A stretch of 64,000 bases of DNA from NCBI GenBank assembly GCA_029248665.1, contig JAQWIW010000016.1, positions 83,616-147,615 on the forward strand, written 5' to 3'. Each line of letters starts with the position of its first letter. Within the stretch, counting starts at the first letter, position 1. The notes under the pieces are model-generated. The model ran no database searches. It saw only the letters and a list, made by a program, of their open reading frames with translations, and was not told where the DNA came from. Positions 1 through 9,377 of this stretch are shown piece after piece. Both the position numbers and the translations under genes were made by a program. This stretch comes from Opitutia bacterium. Lineage in GTDB: Bacteria; Verrucomicrobiota; Verrucomicrobiia; Opitutales; Coraliomargaritaceae.

Positions 1-166
1 CTCCGTAATGCCCAACCTGGCAATCGGATATATCAGCACCTTGGGGTAAAGGGTGATCGTTTCTCTCGTAGCTTATCGACCGCTCACAGCCTAAATTCAA
101 TAAACTCAATAGCACGAGTGCAGAAAGCAAACTATAACGAATAAATTGAGAGAAAAACAAAGACAT
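1..166 (-). CDS. N-terminal fragment of a secreted lipoprotein, cut by the window edge
   Basis: Reading the minus strand from an ATG at 166 gives 55 open codons running off the left edge. The first ~26 residues are a hydrophobic signal sequence ending in LLNLGC, so Cys27 is a plausible lipidation site, although the -3 position is Asn rather than the usual Leu. The mature part begins ERSISYERNDHPLPQGADIS and continues to a QVGHYG segment. Some family 5 solute-binding proteins start with a similar -GKYGG- segment after a lipidated Cys, so a periplasmic peptide-binding protein is possible, but too little is present to say. The gene is divergent from lexA. Confidence 0.6.
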   Translation of the reverse strand, partial: MSLFFSQFIRYSLLSALVLLSLLNLGCERSISYERNDHPLPQGADISDCQVGHYG

Positions 167-232
167 AATCAAACCAACAAACACTCTTATTCTAAGCACT
201 GATTTGACAACTTTAAATTGAATATTGACAAA

Positions 233-246
233 TGCACAACTGTTCA
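233..246. promoter_or_regulatory. Possible LexA operator upstream of lexA
   Basis: TGCACAACTGTTCA is an imperfect 14-bp palindrome (half-sites TGCACA and TGTTCA, one mismatch). Its core GCAC-N4-GTTC is one base from the GAAC-N4-GTTC SOS box known from Gram-positive bacteria. It lies 19 bp before the ATG at 265. That position fits autoregulation and argues that translation starts at 265 and not at 232, because a start at 232 would place the palindrome inside the gene. LexA boxes vary between phyla and the specificity here is unknown. Confidence 0.35.
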
Positions 247-264
247 CCTATTCATATGTACACT

Positions 265-921
265 ATGAAAGAATTGACGGCTCGACAAATAGAAATATTA
301 GATTTTATCACCAATTACGAATGGAGGCATGGCTTTTGGCCAAGTATTCGCAATATTCAAATGGAATTTGACTATAAAAGCACCAATGCGGTGATGGGTC
401 ATCTTCGAGCCCTCGAAAGAAAAAGAGCGATTGAACGAATCCCTGGACAAGCTCGTACCTTTAGAATCAACCGCCCAGACCAACCACAAGCCTCTTTTGA
501 TTCCGAACTCCCTGAGAATGCGAGTGAAGTAGTTGAAATTCCCGTGTACGGAGCAATTGCGGCTGGCTATCCTGATAGAGTGGAATCGTCAGGTGCAGTA
601 GGCAAACTACAAGTAGATATTCAAAATGCGGGCTTTACCAACGCGAGCCGAAAACAGTCTTTCGCCCTAGAAGTTCGAGGTGATAGTATGGTCGATGCTG
701 AAATTTATGATGGTGATCGTGTGATCATTGAGCCTAAAGAAGCTAGAGACGGAGATATCGTTGCGGCTTTAATTGATGGTGAGGTGACTTTGAAGCGATT
801 AATTCAAAAAGCGGGCGAACCACCCTATTTAAAAGCAGAAAACAAAAACTATCCTGAATTACACCCTTCCGATCAATTAGAAATTCAAGGTGTAGCGAAG
901 GCAATAGTTAGAGCACTTTAA
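265..921 (+). CDS. lexA: LexA SOS repressor (S24 autoprotease)
   Basis: The protein is the transcriptional repressor of the DNA-damage response, inactivated by RecA-stimulated self-cleavage. Residue numbers count from the upstream ATG at 232. Residues ~12-80 are the winged-helix DNA-binding domain (MKELTARQIEILDFI, then a recognition-helix region near STNAVMGHL). The cleavage bond is Ala111-Gly112 in AIAAGYP. The catalytic serine is Ser152 (RGDSMVDAEI) and the catalytic lysine is Lys188 (VTLKRL), so the Ser/Lys dyad is intact. The start at 265 is preferred because LexA proteins normally begin MKxLTxRQ and because a candidate operator lies just upstream; this gives 218 residues. A glyoxalase-like gene follows 37 bp downstream on the same strand. 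Confidence 0.93.
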   Translation: MKELTARQIEILDFITNYEWRHGFWPSIRNIQMEFDYKSTNAVMGHLRALERKRAIERIPGQARTFRINRPDQPQASFDSELPENASEVVEIPVYGAIAAGYPDRVESSGAVGKLQVDIQNAGFTNASRKQSFALEVRGDSMVDAEIYDGDRVIIEPKEARDGDIVAALIDGEVTLKRLIQKAGEPPYLKAENKNYPELHPSDQLEIQGVAKAIVRAL

Positions 922-958
922 ACCTTGTACTTATTTCCAATCCTGTAGGATTACTCTC

Positions 959-1345
959 ATGAAGATTACTTTTGACCATACACGTATTCGTGTCTCCAAT
1001 TTAGAAACTTCCATTGACTGGTATTGCAAAACTTGTGGTTTTGAGGTTTTGAGACGTACCGATAAATCTCCCTCAGGAAATGAATTAGCTCATTTAAAAA
1101 TACCTGATTCAGATCACAAACTAGAGCTCACTTATTCGCCCGATTTCAAAGTAGAATTTCCTGAGGATTTGGTACATACGTGCATACGAGTCGATGATAT
1201 TATCGCATACTGTGAACATTTAGAATCTCTGAATTTGACCATTGATTTATGGCCCTCTAATTGGCGAGAAAAATTTGTGGATGGCAAGAAAATGGCTTTC
1301 ATCACAGATCCTGATGGCTATGAGGTGGAAGTACTAGAACATTAA
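959..1345 (+). CDS. gloA: Glyoxalase I-like VOC-family metalloenzyme
   Basis: This 128-residue protein has the vicinal-oxygen-chelate fold. The four metal ligands of E. coli-type glyoxalase I (His5, Glu56, His74, Glu122) have counterparts at His7, Glu56, His73 and Glu122. The C-terminal MAFITDPDGYEVEVLE segment closely follows the lactoylglutathione lyase pattern. The likely reaction is isomerisation of the methylglyoxal-glutathione hemithioacetal to S-lactoylglutathione in the cytoplasm. Because VOC proteins are functionally diverse and the thiol used by this organism is unknown, the substrate is inferred. It may be co-transcribed with lexA and converges on ispF. Confidence 0.8.
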   Translation: MKITFDHTRIRVSNLETSIDWYCKTCGFEVLRRTDKSPSGNELAHLKIPDSDHKLELTYSPDFKVEFPEDLVHTCIRVDDIIAYCEHLESLNLTIDLWPSNWREKFVDGKKMAFITDPDGYEVEVLEH

Positions 1346-1353
1346 TCCACACA

Positions 1354-1389
1354 CTTTGCATTCTTCCCTATCAAGGAGTAGAAGCAAAG
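1354..1389. terminator. Weak hairpin between convergent gloA-like gene and ispF
   Basis: CTTTGC at 1354 pairs with GCAAAG at 1384, with further interrupted pairing inside. It sits between the two convergent stop codons. There is no clear T-run, so it is only a possible transcription stop. Confidence 0.3.
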
Positions 1390-1396
1390 ATTTCAA

Positions 1397-1882
1397 CTAC
1401 TTAGAGACAACCGTAACAATAACGGTGCAATGGATGCCGAGTCCGCGACCGACATCAGTCAATGCTTCCCCACTTGTTGCGGTAATACCAACATCAGAAA
1501 AAGTAATTCCCAAAAGCTCCGCAATTGAATTTCGCATAGGCTCAACCATGGGATCGATCTTCGGCTGCTGACATTCCAAAGCAATTGCAATATGCGAAAT
1601 CGTGTGTTCCTCTAAATCGGCTAAGGCTAATTTAAGATACTCACGACTATCTGTTATCCCTTGCTGGCAAAGTTCATCCGCTTTGCCTCCAATAATGGTA
1701 TTACCCGTAATGCTACTAATAGCATCCGCAATGGCATGTAGCACAACATCTGCATCGCTGTTTCCCTCAAGAGAGAGTGCACTGTCAAAATTCACGCCCC
1801 CTAACAGCAATGGCTTGTCTACTGATTGATCTTCATGAAAGCGATGGCTATCGAGACCTAGACCTGTTTTAATTTTGACCAA
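1397..1882 (-). CDS. ispF: 2-C-methyl-D-erythritol 2,4-cyclodiphosphate synthase
   Basis: IspF catalyses cyclisation of CDP-methylerythritol phosphate in the MEP isoprenoid pathway. The protein has 161 residues, the normal family length. The metal-binding D-x-H motif is Asp11/His13 (GLDSHRF) and the third ligand is His49 (DVVLHAIADAI). The C-terminal TSGEALTDVGRGLGIHC segment is the family signature. The central loop that usually reads IGxxFPDTD is less canonical here (GGKADELCQQGITDS). Ndk lies 27 bp upstream on the same strand, so the two may form an operon. Confidence 0.93.
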   Translation of the reverse strand: MVKIKTGLGLDSHRFHEDQSVDKPLLLGGVNFDSALSLEGNSDADVVLHAIADAISSITGNTIIGGKADELCQQGITDSREYLKLALADLEEHTISHIAIALECQQPKIDPMVEPMRNSIAELLGITFSDVGITATSGEALTDVGRGLGIHCTVIVTVVSK

Positions 1883-1909
1883 AACTAATAAAGAGACACA
1901 AAGAAAAAA

Positions 1910-2317
1910 TTATAACTCAGGGAAAAAGCGTTTCTGTTCAATAAGAGCATTTTCAGGGCTGTCAGAAGCATGAACCACATTCTGCATTCTGTCTGTTCCT
2001 AGGTCACCACGAATAGTTCCCTTAGGAGCGGTGGTTGAGTCAGTAGGCCCCAGAAGATCTCTTACTCTCGAAATCACATCATCTCCTGCTAAAATAAAAA
2101 TCAAAACTGGCTCGCTGCTCATAAAAGCTTCGATCTCTGGGAAAAATGGCAAATCGGCAACATGTGCATAGTGCTCTCTAAGTAATTTACTTTCTAATTT
2201 CTTAACCTTTGAAGCAACTATTTGAAATCCTTCTTTTTCAAAACGGCTAATGACCTGACCGCATAAGCCTAACTTCATGCAATCAGGCTTTAAAATAATA
2301 AGTGTTTTTTGAGACAT
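1910..2317 (-). CDS. ndk: Nucleoside diphosphate kinase
   Basis: Ndk transfers the gamma phosphate between nucleoside triphosphates and diphosphates through a phosphohistidine. From the ATG at 2317 the protein has 135 residues, typical of the family. It shows the N-terminal TLIILKPDC motif and the active-site NVVHASDS with His116. The frame stays open to 2374, but the extra 19 residues do not look like Ndk, so the internal ATG is chosen. The protein ends in RFFPEL, as many Ndk proteins do. It precedes ispF on the same strand. Confidence 0.94.
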   Translation of the reverse strand: MSQKTLIILKPDCMKLGLCGQVISRFEKEGFQIVASKVKKLESKLLREHYAHVADLPFFPEIEAFMSSEPVLIFILAGDDVISRVRDLLGPTDSTTAPKGTIRGDLGTDRMQNVVHASDSPENALIEQKRFFPEL

Positions 2318-2444
2318 AATTAAAATATACAATTTAGTTCCCATTGTATGTAAATCATTAATAAATCTAGTCAATATAGTATCTTATCTAAAAAAACCTT
2401 GTCTCTTAATGATTAGAGTACTTACATGAAGATTCCTTATTAAT

Positions 2445-2521
<77 letters not shown>

Positions 2522-2555
2522 CTTATATTACTCATATAACAACTAAATTTTGACT

Positions 2556-3863
2556 ATGACAGAACCAACGAAAAAACCAGGTCTTGAAACACTATCGTTA
2601 CATGCAGGGCACGATATTGACGAAACAAATTCTCGTGCAGTTCCTATCTACCAAACTACAAGTTATGTCTTTAGAGATACCGATCATGCCGCAAAATTAT
2701 TTGGACTCGAAGAATTAGGAAATATCTACACTCGCATTATGAATCCAACTACTGATGTGTTGGAAAAAAGAATTTCTGCCCTAGAAGGAGGCGTCGCTAG
2801 TCTTGGACATGCAAGTGGTCAAGCGGCCATCACAAGTGCAATTTTAAATCTAGCGCAAGCAGGCGATAACATCGTTACTTCGTCACAGTTATATGGCGGT
2901 ACTTATAGTTTATTCAAACACACCCTGCCAAAACTTGGCATAGAAGTCCGTTTTGCTGATGCCGAAAATCCTGAAACTTTCGCCTCACTGGTTGATGATA
3001 AAACAAGGGCAATCTACGGAGACACGGTAGGAAACCCTAAGCTTAACATCTTCCCATTCGAGGAAATTTCTGCTCTGTGCAAAAAAGAAAAGCTACCACT
3101 TGTCATTGATAACACAGTAGCATCACCTGCAATCTGCCGACCGATTGAACACGGTGCCAATGTTGTGATTAATAGCTTAACTAAATTCATAGGTGGACAT
3201 GGCACAAGTATTGGTGGAATGGTCACAGATGCTGGTAATTTTGATTGGGGAAGCGGTCGCTTCAGTATGTTCACAGAACCCGATGAAAGCTATCATGGAT
3301 TAGTCCATTGGGATGTCTTCAAAGCATTCCCTCCTGCGGGCGGTGCCAATATTGCTTACATCATGAAAATGCGCCTGCAACTCTTACGTGATATGGGTAA
3401 TTGTGCGGCTCCATTCAATTCATTTTTGCACTTACAAGGGGTGGAAACACTTCCTTTGAGAATGGAAAGACATTGTGAAAATGCAATGAAAGTCGCTGAG
3501 TTTCTAAACGAGCATCCTAAAGTCAGTTGGGTCAATTATCCAGGCTTAAACAATAGCCCACACCATGAAGCGGCTAATAAATATTTTGAAAAAGGTCATT
3601 ATGGAGCACTTGTTGGCTTTGGCCTCAAAGATGGGATTGAAGCAGGGAAATCATTTATTAATAGCCTAAAGCTTTTCAGTCACTTAGCCAATATTGGTGA
3701 TGCGAAATCATTAGCCATCCATCCAGCGACAACTACCCATCAGCAACTCGATGAAGAACAACAAATTTCAACAGGTGTTACTCCAGATTTTGTTCGTTTA
3801 TCTGTGGGCATTGAATCTATTGAAGATTTGCTAGAAGATTTAGACCAAGCGTTAAATTCATAA
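2556..3863 (+). CDS. metY: O-acetylhomoserine sulfhydrylase (PLP enzyme)
   Basis: This Cys/Met-metabolism PLP enzyme makes homocysteine from O-acetylhomoserine and sulfide. The signature N-terminus ([10 protein letters not shown]…[13 protein letters not shown]) and [17 protein letters not shown] are present. The Schiff-base lysine is Lys210, counted from the ATG at 2556, in [13 protein letters not shown]. The length of 435 residues is typical. A TTG two codons upstream could also start translation but ATG is preferred. It begins 34 bp after tRNA-Val, leaving no room for a SAM riboswitch. O-succinylhomoserine as substrate cannot be excluded. Confidence 0.92.
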   Translation: MTEPTKKPGLETLSLHAGHDIDETNSRAVPIYQTTSYVFRDTDHAAKLFGLEELGNIYTRIMNPTTDVLEKRISALEGGVASLGHASGQAAITSAILNLAQAGDNIVTSSQLYGGTYSLFKHTLPKLGIEVRFADAENPETFASLVDDKTRAIYGDTVGNPKLNIFPFEEISALCKKEKLPLVIDNTVASPAICRPIEHGANVVINSLTKFIGGHGTSIGGMVTDAGNFDWGSGRFSMFTEPDESYHGLVHWDVFKAFPPAGGANIAYIMKMRLQLLRDMGNCAAPFNSFLHLQGVETLPLRMERHCENAMKVAEFLNEHPKVSWVNYPGLNNSPHHEAANKYFEKGHYGALVGFGLKDGIEAGKSFINSLKLFSHLANIGDAKSLAIHPATTTHQQLDEEQQISTGVTPDFVRLSVGIESIEDLLEDLDQALNS

Positions 3864-3892
3864 ACAAAACAATTGTATACCCCATAATCCAA

Positions 3893-4909
3893 TTGGCGAA
3901 AATTGCACATACAATTTTAAAGTTAGCTTTTTGTATATCTATTTTTTCCATATCCTTATGGGGAAATGATTTCACGTTCACTGTTGAAAGTTCAAATGAT
4001 TTAAATGAGTGGGAAACCATTCATACATCAACAGTCACATCTGAAGCGGAAAATACCTTCTACCGAGCATTAATTGAGCCTATAAATGCTTCTACATCCG
4101 TCCTAGGAAACACAACCTTGACGGTGACACAAACATGGTCACAAGAGACTAATTATTCCCGTACTGCTCATGTTCAAGTGCCAGATTCGAATGCTGAAAG
4201 CTACCCAGTAATCATATTTCTACATGGTGCGGGCGGAAGCGGAAACAATATGATCAACCAATACAATGATCATTTTAATAGCTTTATAAAAGTGGGGATG
4301 GATGGTTACCAGAACAAATGGAATATAAAAACTGAACCAACAAAAGCAGACGATATCAGTTTTTTAAAAGCTATAATTGAACAACTAAATTCTTATTCAA
4401 ATGTTGATACTCAACGAATCAGCTTATTAGGTTCGTCTAATGGTGCAGGTTTAGTTTTGAAGGCATTAATTGAATTACCGGAAGATACATTTAGTCATGG
4501 CATTCATATGGCAACACAGCTAACTGACGATCATTTCAGAGAAAACAAATTTTGGTACAATGAATATCCAAGTGAGGCATACTCCAATGAAACAGCTCTT
4601 CCTTCTAGAAATAAAATAATCAGCTTCCATGGTACTAACGATTCAGTTATTCCCTATGATGGAGGACCCGTTGCTTGGCTAAATAGAACATTCTATGATG
4701 CCCATGATAGCGTTTTTTACTTCGCACAAGCTCTTGGATACCAAGGTAGCATTTTATCTGGCAATGGGCAGGATACGATTAATCCAGACATCAAAAAATA
4801 TTCTTATTTAAACCAAAGTGCCATTCACTATAAAGTAATTAATGGCGACCATGGGCTGAGCGGATATAAGAATGATATCGTATCTATTATTCTTAGCCAT
4901 ATTGAATAA
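3893..4909 (+). CDS. Secreted alpha/beta-hydrolase (esterase or depolymerase-like)
   Basis: The protein has 338 residues, with a signal peptide in the first ~24. A catalytic domain covers ~75-338. The oxyanion-hole motif is FLHGAGGSG (109-117), the nucleophile is Ser182 in GSSNG, and the acid/base pair is Asp250 (FHGTND) and His320 (NGDHG). The architecture resembles PHB-depolymerase/feruloyl-esterase-like hydrolases; the substrate is unknown. Residues ~28-62 (VESSNDLNEW…FYRAL) match the 'S-x-D-L-x-x-W…F-Y-R' element normally found at the C-terminus of secreted verrucomicrobial proteins, here directly after the signal peptide. No ATG is available; TTG at 3893 is the likely start. Confidence 0.72.
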   Translation: MAKIAHTILKLAFCISIFSISLWGNDFTFTVESSNDLNEWETIHTSTVTSEAENTFYRALIEPINASTSVLGNTTLTVTQTWSQETNYSRTAHVQVPDSNAESYPVIIFLHGAGGSGNNMINQYNDHFNSFIKVGMDGYQNKWNIKTEPTKADDISFLKAIIEQLNSYSNVDTQRISLLGSSNGAGLVLKALIELPEDTFSHGIHMATQLTDDHFRENKFWYNEYPSEAYSNETALPSRNKIISFHGTNDSVIPYDGGPVAWLNRTFYDAHDSVFYFAQALGYQGSILSGNGQDTINPDIKKYSYLNQSAIHYKVINGDHGLSGYKNDIVSIILSHIE

Positions 4910-4984
4910 TAGCAGCATATTATTCAAAATATTTAATATTTATATATATTTGATTTAAGATACAACGGCATGTAACATACAAAA

Positions 4985-5794
4985 ATGAAGATCTTTTATT
5001 TTATTTTTTTATTCATGCTATGCCATTTATTGTTTTCGGCTAATCTGGATGAACAATTGACACATGATAGTCCTATTGAAATTTCTTTAACAGATACGAG
5101 TGGACTCGACCTAAAATTAAAGCAATTTTTAGATAGCTATTACCAGAAAAACTATCCAGACGATGCAGCAATTAAAGCGATGAAAAGTATGCAGTATGTT
5201 GGCACCTTTGAGATAAATGAAAAAATAAGCCAACTTAAAGTGATCAAAAAGAGACCTAATAAATATAAGTCTTCTGTGAAGGATCTAGATAATTCCGAAC
5301 TCATCACGATATTTGACGGTGAAAATCTTAAATTAGGAAAAAAAACTGGCACAGATCCTACAATTAATTGGCAAACTTTAGACACGAATGCTCCAGAAAA
5401 CATTTGGGTTCATTATGATCAAATATTTGACTCCATAATGTTGAATCCTAAAGATCCCAATAAAAAGATTTCGTTAGGAAAAGCTTACAAGGAAGAAAAC
5501 CGAGTGATTCAACCCATCATAATCGAGTTAAAAGATAAAATAAAAATCACCAACTTTATCTCAGTACGCGACAATTTAATCAAAAAATGTCTCTTAGAAT
5601 TCAATGGCCCAAAAGATCCCAAACTCAATAGCTATTACATCTATTACGAAAATTATGAATTGATTAACGGCATAATGATTCCCAAAAAAGTCATCACAAA
5701 ATTTAATGATGGTTCCGTTATAATTAATGAATTTACACAGGTACAATTTAACCTAGGAATCAGTGACTTTTTCTTTAAAGCAATATCTTTATAG
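4985..5794 (+). CDS. Exported LolA-like hypothetical protein
   Basis: The protein has 269 residues with an N-terminal signal sequence (MKIFYFIFLFMLCHLLFSA). The rest is rich in beta-strand-like alternation, including ITIFDGENLKL, the segment IYYENYELINGIMIPKKV, and a terminal VQFNLGISDFFF. This pattern is seen in LolA/LolB-fold and outer-membrane-lipoprotein-sorting-like proteins. No catalytic motif is visible. A periplasmic lipid or lipoprotein-handling role is only a guess from the fold-like pattern. It converges on menF with a 10-bp gap. Confidence 0.55.
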   Translation: MKIFYFIFLFMLCHLLFSANLDEQLTHDSPIEISLTDTSGLDLKLKQFLDSYYQKNYPDDAAIKAMKSMQYVGTFEINEKISQLKVIKKRPNKYKSSVKDLDNSELITIFDGENLKLGKKTGTDPTINWQTLDTNAPENIWVHYDQIFDSIMLNPKDPNKKISLGKAYKEENRVIQPIIIELKDKIKITNFISVRDNLIKKCLLEFNGPKDPKLNSYYIYYENYELINGIMIPKKVITKFNDGSVIINEFTQVQFNLGISDFFFKAISL

Positions 5795-5804
5795 GCTGTA
5801 TAAA

Positions 5805-7286
5805 TCAGTCTAATAGACTTAACATAGCCGCTTGCTTTAAAAGTATCTCTTCTTTCTCAATCTCAACTTGAGAACCGGATACAATACCTGCACCTGCATA
5901 TATTTTAATCGCCTTAGCGTCAAATTCAGCTGAGCGAATTCCAACAATCATTTTTCCTTCATTTTGACCGTTAAACCAACCGATCAATCCTGCATAAAGT
6001 CCTCGCTCAAAGCTTTCTAATTTATTAATTCTAGGAACTGCTTGTTCTCTTGGTTGCCCCCCTACTGCTGGCGTCGGGTGTAATTCAGAAACCACATCGA
6101 GAAAATGTACTGCTTGAGCCATCGGAGCAGAAATTTTCGTCTGTAAATGCTGAACATTAGCCAAAGCTAAAAGTCTTGGATTTTCGTCTGCCTCACCATC
6201 AATACCCAATATATTCAGTCTTCTCAAAATCGATTCTTTTACTAAGTTATGCTCACGAAGATTTTTATCACTCGTAAGTAAATTAGAACCAAGACGTGCA
6301 TCTTCGATCGCTTTTTTTCCTCTTGAAGAAGAGCCAGCAATTGCTTCTGTCATCAAAATACCATTCTTCACTTGCAGTAAAATTTCTGGGGAAGCCCCGA
6401 TGAATGAACGATTGTTTCCATCACTAAAAGAAAAAATATAGCACGCACTGAATCGCTCCCTCAAACGATCTAGAAACTGAATACCTTGTAATCCAGACTC
6501 ATTTTTTAAAACTAACTTTTGCGCTAAAACTATTTTTTGATAATGCTGATTTTTAATTTCTGACAAAGCTCCTATCACAGCCTCTTCAAAAGGCGATACA
6601 CTGATAACATCTCTCGTGACCTCAACCTCTTTTTGCTCATTAAAGTCAGCAATATTTTGCCTCCCTTCTTCATAATTAAAAAACAAAAAGTTGATATACT
6701 CTTTTTCAATCGCATCGAATAAAGCATCTGTATTTGAATTTTCACTGACTTCAACATTCAAAACTAATCCATACTTTCCTGAATTGCTGAATACATGCCA
6801 TCTTGGCAAAAAGATCGTGGCCGGGTGAAAATTCTCCTCTTCATTTAAATCATCTTCAAATGTAAAGGCATTAAAAAAGTGAGGTCCATAAAAGCCATCC
6901 GCTGAATCATTGGGAAAATGACTAATTCGTTTCAGACACGAATCCGAAAAATCTTTCACTGCCTGAAAACGTCCTTTCCCAGAAAAAGTCGATGAAGCAA
7001 TGCAGCCATAGGCAAGAACTGAAGAATCATCCGCTGGACGCTCCAGGTAAAAATGCAATTGTTCTTTTAAATCGATTGAATGGAGCACCCCCAAAGGTGC
7101 TAAATAAGTCAAAGGCAGGGATATATTAGCGATTTGAGGACACATAGAGCTCCTAGCCTCTCCAATACATTTAGATAAAAAAGCTTTTAGGGCTACCTCA
7201 TCAATAAAATGAGCAATATTTACAGATTGATCTTGCACTAAAATAAAACAAATCGACTCTCTAATTATCGCAAGTGACTTTTTCAA
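5805..7286 (-). CDS. menF: Isochorismate synthase
   Basis: This chorismate-binding enzyme of 493 residues converts chorismate to isochorismate, the first step towards menaquinone. The C-terminal half has family hallmarks: SFIGASPEILL, then the HPTPAVGGQPREQA motif, then a GLYAGLIGWF segment and the final IYAGAGIVSGSQVEIEKEE. Menaquinone is inferred rather than a catechol siderophore because no siderophore genes are nearby. The other men genes are not in the window. It is divergent from the UvrD-like gene. Confidence 0.88.
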   Translation of the reverse strand: MKKSLAIIRESICFILVQDQSVNIAHFIDEVALKAFLSKCIGEARSSMCPQIANISLPLTYLAPLGVLHSIDLKEQLHFYLERPADDSSVLAYGCIASSTFSGKGRFQAVKDFSDSCLKRISHFPNDSADGFYGPHFFNAFTFEDDLNEEENFHPATIFLPRWHVFSNSGKYGLVLNVEVSENSNTDALFDAIEKEYINFLFFNYEEGRQNIADFNEQKEVEVTRDVISVSPFEEAVIGALSEIKNQHYQKIVLAQKLVLKNESGLQGIQFLDRLRERFSACYIFSFSDGNNRSFIGASPEILLQVKNGILMTEAIAGSSSRGKKAIEDARLGSNLLTSDKNLREHNLVKESILRRLNILGIDGEADENPRLLALANVQHLQTKISAPMAQAVHFLDVVSELHPTPAVGGQPREQAVPRINKLESFERGLYAGLIGWFNGQNEGKMIVGIRSAEFDAKAIKIYAGAGIVSGSQVEIEKEEILLKQAAMLSLLD

Positions 7287-7328
7287 AGATATTTGTAAAG
7301 GATAAGATTAAATAGACTGAAAATTACA

Positions 7329-9305
7329 ATGGATCCTAACTTTTTTCCAATTGATTTTAAAGAAGCTTTAAACGAAGAACAATATAAGGCAGTGACCGCA
7401 GAGGCTGGTCCATCGTTGGTTTTGGCTGGTGCAGGCTCAGGCAAAACACGTACTTTAACCTATCGAGTGGCTTATTTATTGCATTCAGGCGTTCAACCCA
7501 ACGAAATATTACTGCTTACTTTCACCAATAAAGCTGCCAAAGAGATGCTTCAGCGTGTCGAAGATCTCACTAATATACCAAAACACAAGCTCTGGGGAGG
7601 CACTTTTCATAGTATAGGGCAAAGAATTTTGCGCTTACACGGTGAAGCCATAGGGCTAAAAAGGCATTATAACATTATAGATGAAAGTGAAGCTGAAGAT
7701 TTATTAAAAAACTCCATCCAAGCTGTTGATCCAAAATTCATAAAAACTAAGGACAATCCTAAAGCTAAAGTCATCTCCAATATAATCAGCTATGCAAGAA
7801 ACACACAAACGGAGATTTCTTCAGTTGCTGAAGATCGCTTTCCTCTCATAACGGATATTGGCTCAAAAATTGCACACTTTTACCAAGATTACAAAGAATC
7901 TAAATTGAAACAACAAGTCACTGATTATGACGATTTGCTCGAACTTTTATTAAAGCTTTTTCGGGAAAACCCAGATGTCGCTTCTATATATCAAAATCGT
8001 TTCAAGCATATACTTGTTGATGAATTCCAAGATACGAATCGCCTACAATCCGATATAGTCGATGCCATTGCTATCCATCACCAAGTCATGGCCGTTGGCG
8101 ATGACGCACAATGTATTTATACTTGGCGTGGTGCAAATCACGAAAATATCATGGGCTTTTCTGAAAGGCATCCAAATACGGCTATTCATAAAATTGAGAC
8201 CAATTATAGAAGCACCCCACAAATTCTTGATTTTGCCAATGCGGTATTAAATGCCCAGCCCAGAGGCATGCATTTTTCTAAAGAGTTAAAAGCAATTAAA
8301 CCTTCAGGGCAATTACCCTACTTTGTTCCTTTAATGGATGGCCCCAACCAAGCACAATTTATACTCAAAAGAATCCGTGGCTTGCTCGAAGAAGGCTACC
8401 ACTACTCTGATATGGCGATACTCTATCGAGCACACTACCAATCCATGGATATTCAAATGGAACTCAGTCGCCAAAACATAGATTACCAAATCACCAGCGG
8501 TGTTCGTTTTTTTGAGCAAGCACACATAAAAGACTTAGTTTCTCAGATACGATTTGCCTCGAATCCTGCAGATGTATCAGCCTTTAAAAGATTCACTTGT
8601 TTATTACCGAAAGTTGGCCCTAAAACTGCGGAAAAGTTACATGCACTTACCCATGTTTATGCTGAGAAAAATAAGCTGAATTTCTGCAATGCTTTAAAAT
8701 CTGAAACTATTTTCAAAAAAGTCCCTAAATTTGCTCAAGAAGAATGGGAATCCTTAACCGCTACCCTAGTCGAACTCACTCAAGCCCTTGAAGATAAATC
8801 ACCCGAAGGCATTGTTGAATTAGCTGTAGAAGGATGGTATAGTAGCTTTATACGGGAAATTTACCCTAATTGGCACGAGCGTGAAGAAGATCTCGTTAGC
8901 TTAATTGGCTTTGCTTCACGCTTTGATACCCTAGAAGAATTACTCGCCCAATTAGTCTTATTGTCCTCAGAGCTTTCCAACCGATCTGAAAACGATAATA
9001 AACACTGCTTACGCCTCACCACCGTACACCAAGCCAAGGGACTTGAATTTCCCATTGTCTTTATCATCGGTCTTGCTGACGGCCTCTTCCCTTTGAAACG
9101 AACCATTGACGAAGGAGATTTAGAAGAAGCGCGACGTTTATTCTATGTAGCAGCCACACGAGCGAAAGAAGAGCTTTATCTTTGTTATCCCATGCTCAAC
9201 AATCTAGGCAACAACGTCATGCGAATGAACCCAAGTCGCTTTGTTCAGGAAATTGACCCTTCTCTTTTTCAAACATTGAAAATTGCACCCAACCGTCGCT
9301 GGTGA
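7329..9305 (+). CDS. UvrD/Rep/PcrA-family DNA helicase
   Basis: This superfamily 1A 3'-5' DNA helicase has 658 residues, nearer Rep than full-length UvrD. Visible motifs are the Q-motif region LNEEQYKAV, Walker [12 protein letters not shown] (Lys39), motif [10 protein letters not shown], motif [16 protein letters not shown], motif [21 protein letters not shown] and motif [16 protein letters not shown]. The protein lacks a long C-terminal extension such as UvrD uses to contact UvrB or RNA polymerase. It likely acts in replication restart or repair. It is followed by purL on the same strand after 72 bp. Confidence 0.9.
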   Translation: MDPNFFPIDFKEALNEEQYKAVTAEAGPSLVLAGAGSGKTRTLTYRVAYLLHSGVQPNEILLLTFTNKAAKEMLQRVEDLTNIPKHKLWGGTFHSIGQRILRLHGEAIGLKRHYNIIDESEAEDLLKNSIQAVDPKFIKTKDNPKAKVISNIISYARNTQTEISSVAEDRFPLITDIGSKIAHFYQDYKESKLKQQVTDYDDLLELLLKLFRENPDVASIYQNRFKHILVDEFQDTNRLQSDIVDAIAIHHQVMAVGDDAQCIYTWRGANHENIMGFSERHPNTAIHKIETNYRSTPQILDFANAVLNAQPRGMHFSKELKAIKPSGQLPYFVPLMDGPNQAQFILKRIRGLLEEGYHYSDMAILYRAHYQSMDIQMELSRQNIDYQITSGVRFFEQAHIKDLVSQIRFASNPADVSAFKRFTCLLPKVGPKTAEKLHALTHVYAEKNKLNFCNALKSETIFKKVPKFAQEEWESLTATLVELTQALEDKSPEGIVELAVEGWYSSFIREIYPNWHEREEDLVSLIGFASRFDTLEELLAQLVLLSSELSNRSENDNKHCLRLTTVHQAKGLEFPIVFIIGLADGLFPLKRTIDEGDLEEARRLFYVAATRAKEELYLCYPMLNNLGNNVMRMNPSRFVQEIDPSLFQTLKIAPNRRW

Positions 9306-9377
9306 TTTGTTAATAAAATCTTCAATGATTTATAAAAAAAGATTTCCTTAAAAAAAAAATTCTCTTAAACATACAAC

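Noticed and set aside
232..264. Upstream start for lexA
   Set aside because: The extra 11 residues are not LexA-like and would place the candidate operator inside the gene.
2318..2374. Longer N-terminus for Ndk
   Set aside because: The family begins at MSQKTLIILKPD; the extra residues look like translated leader.
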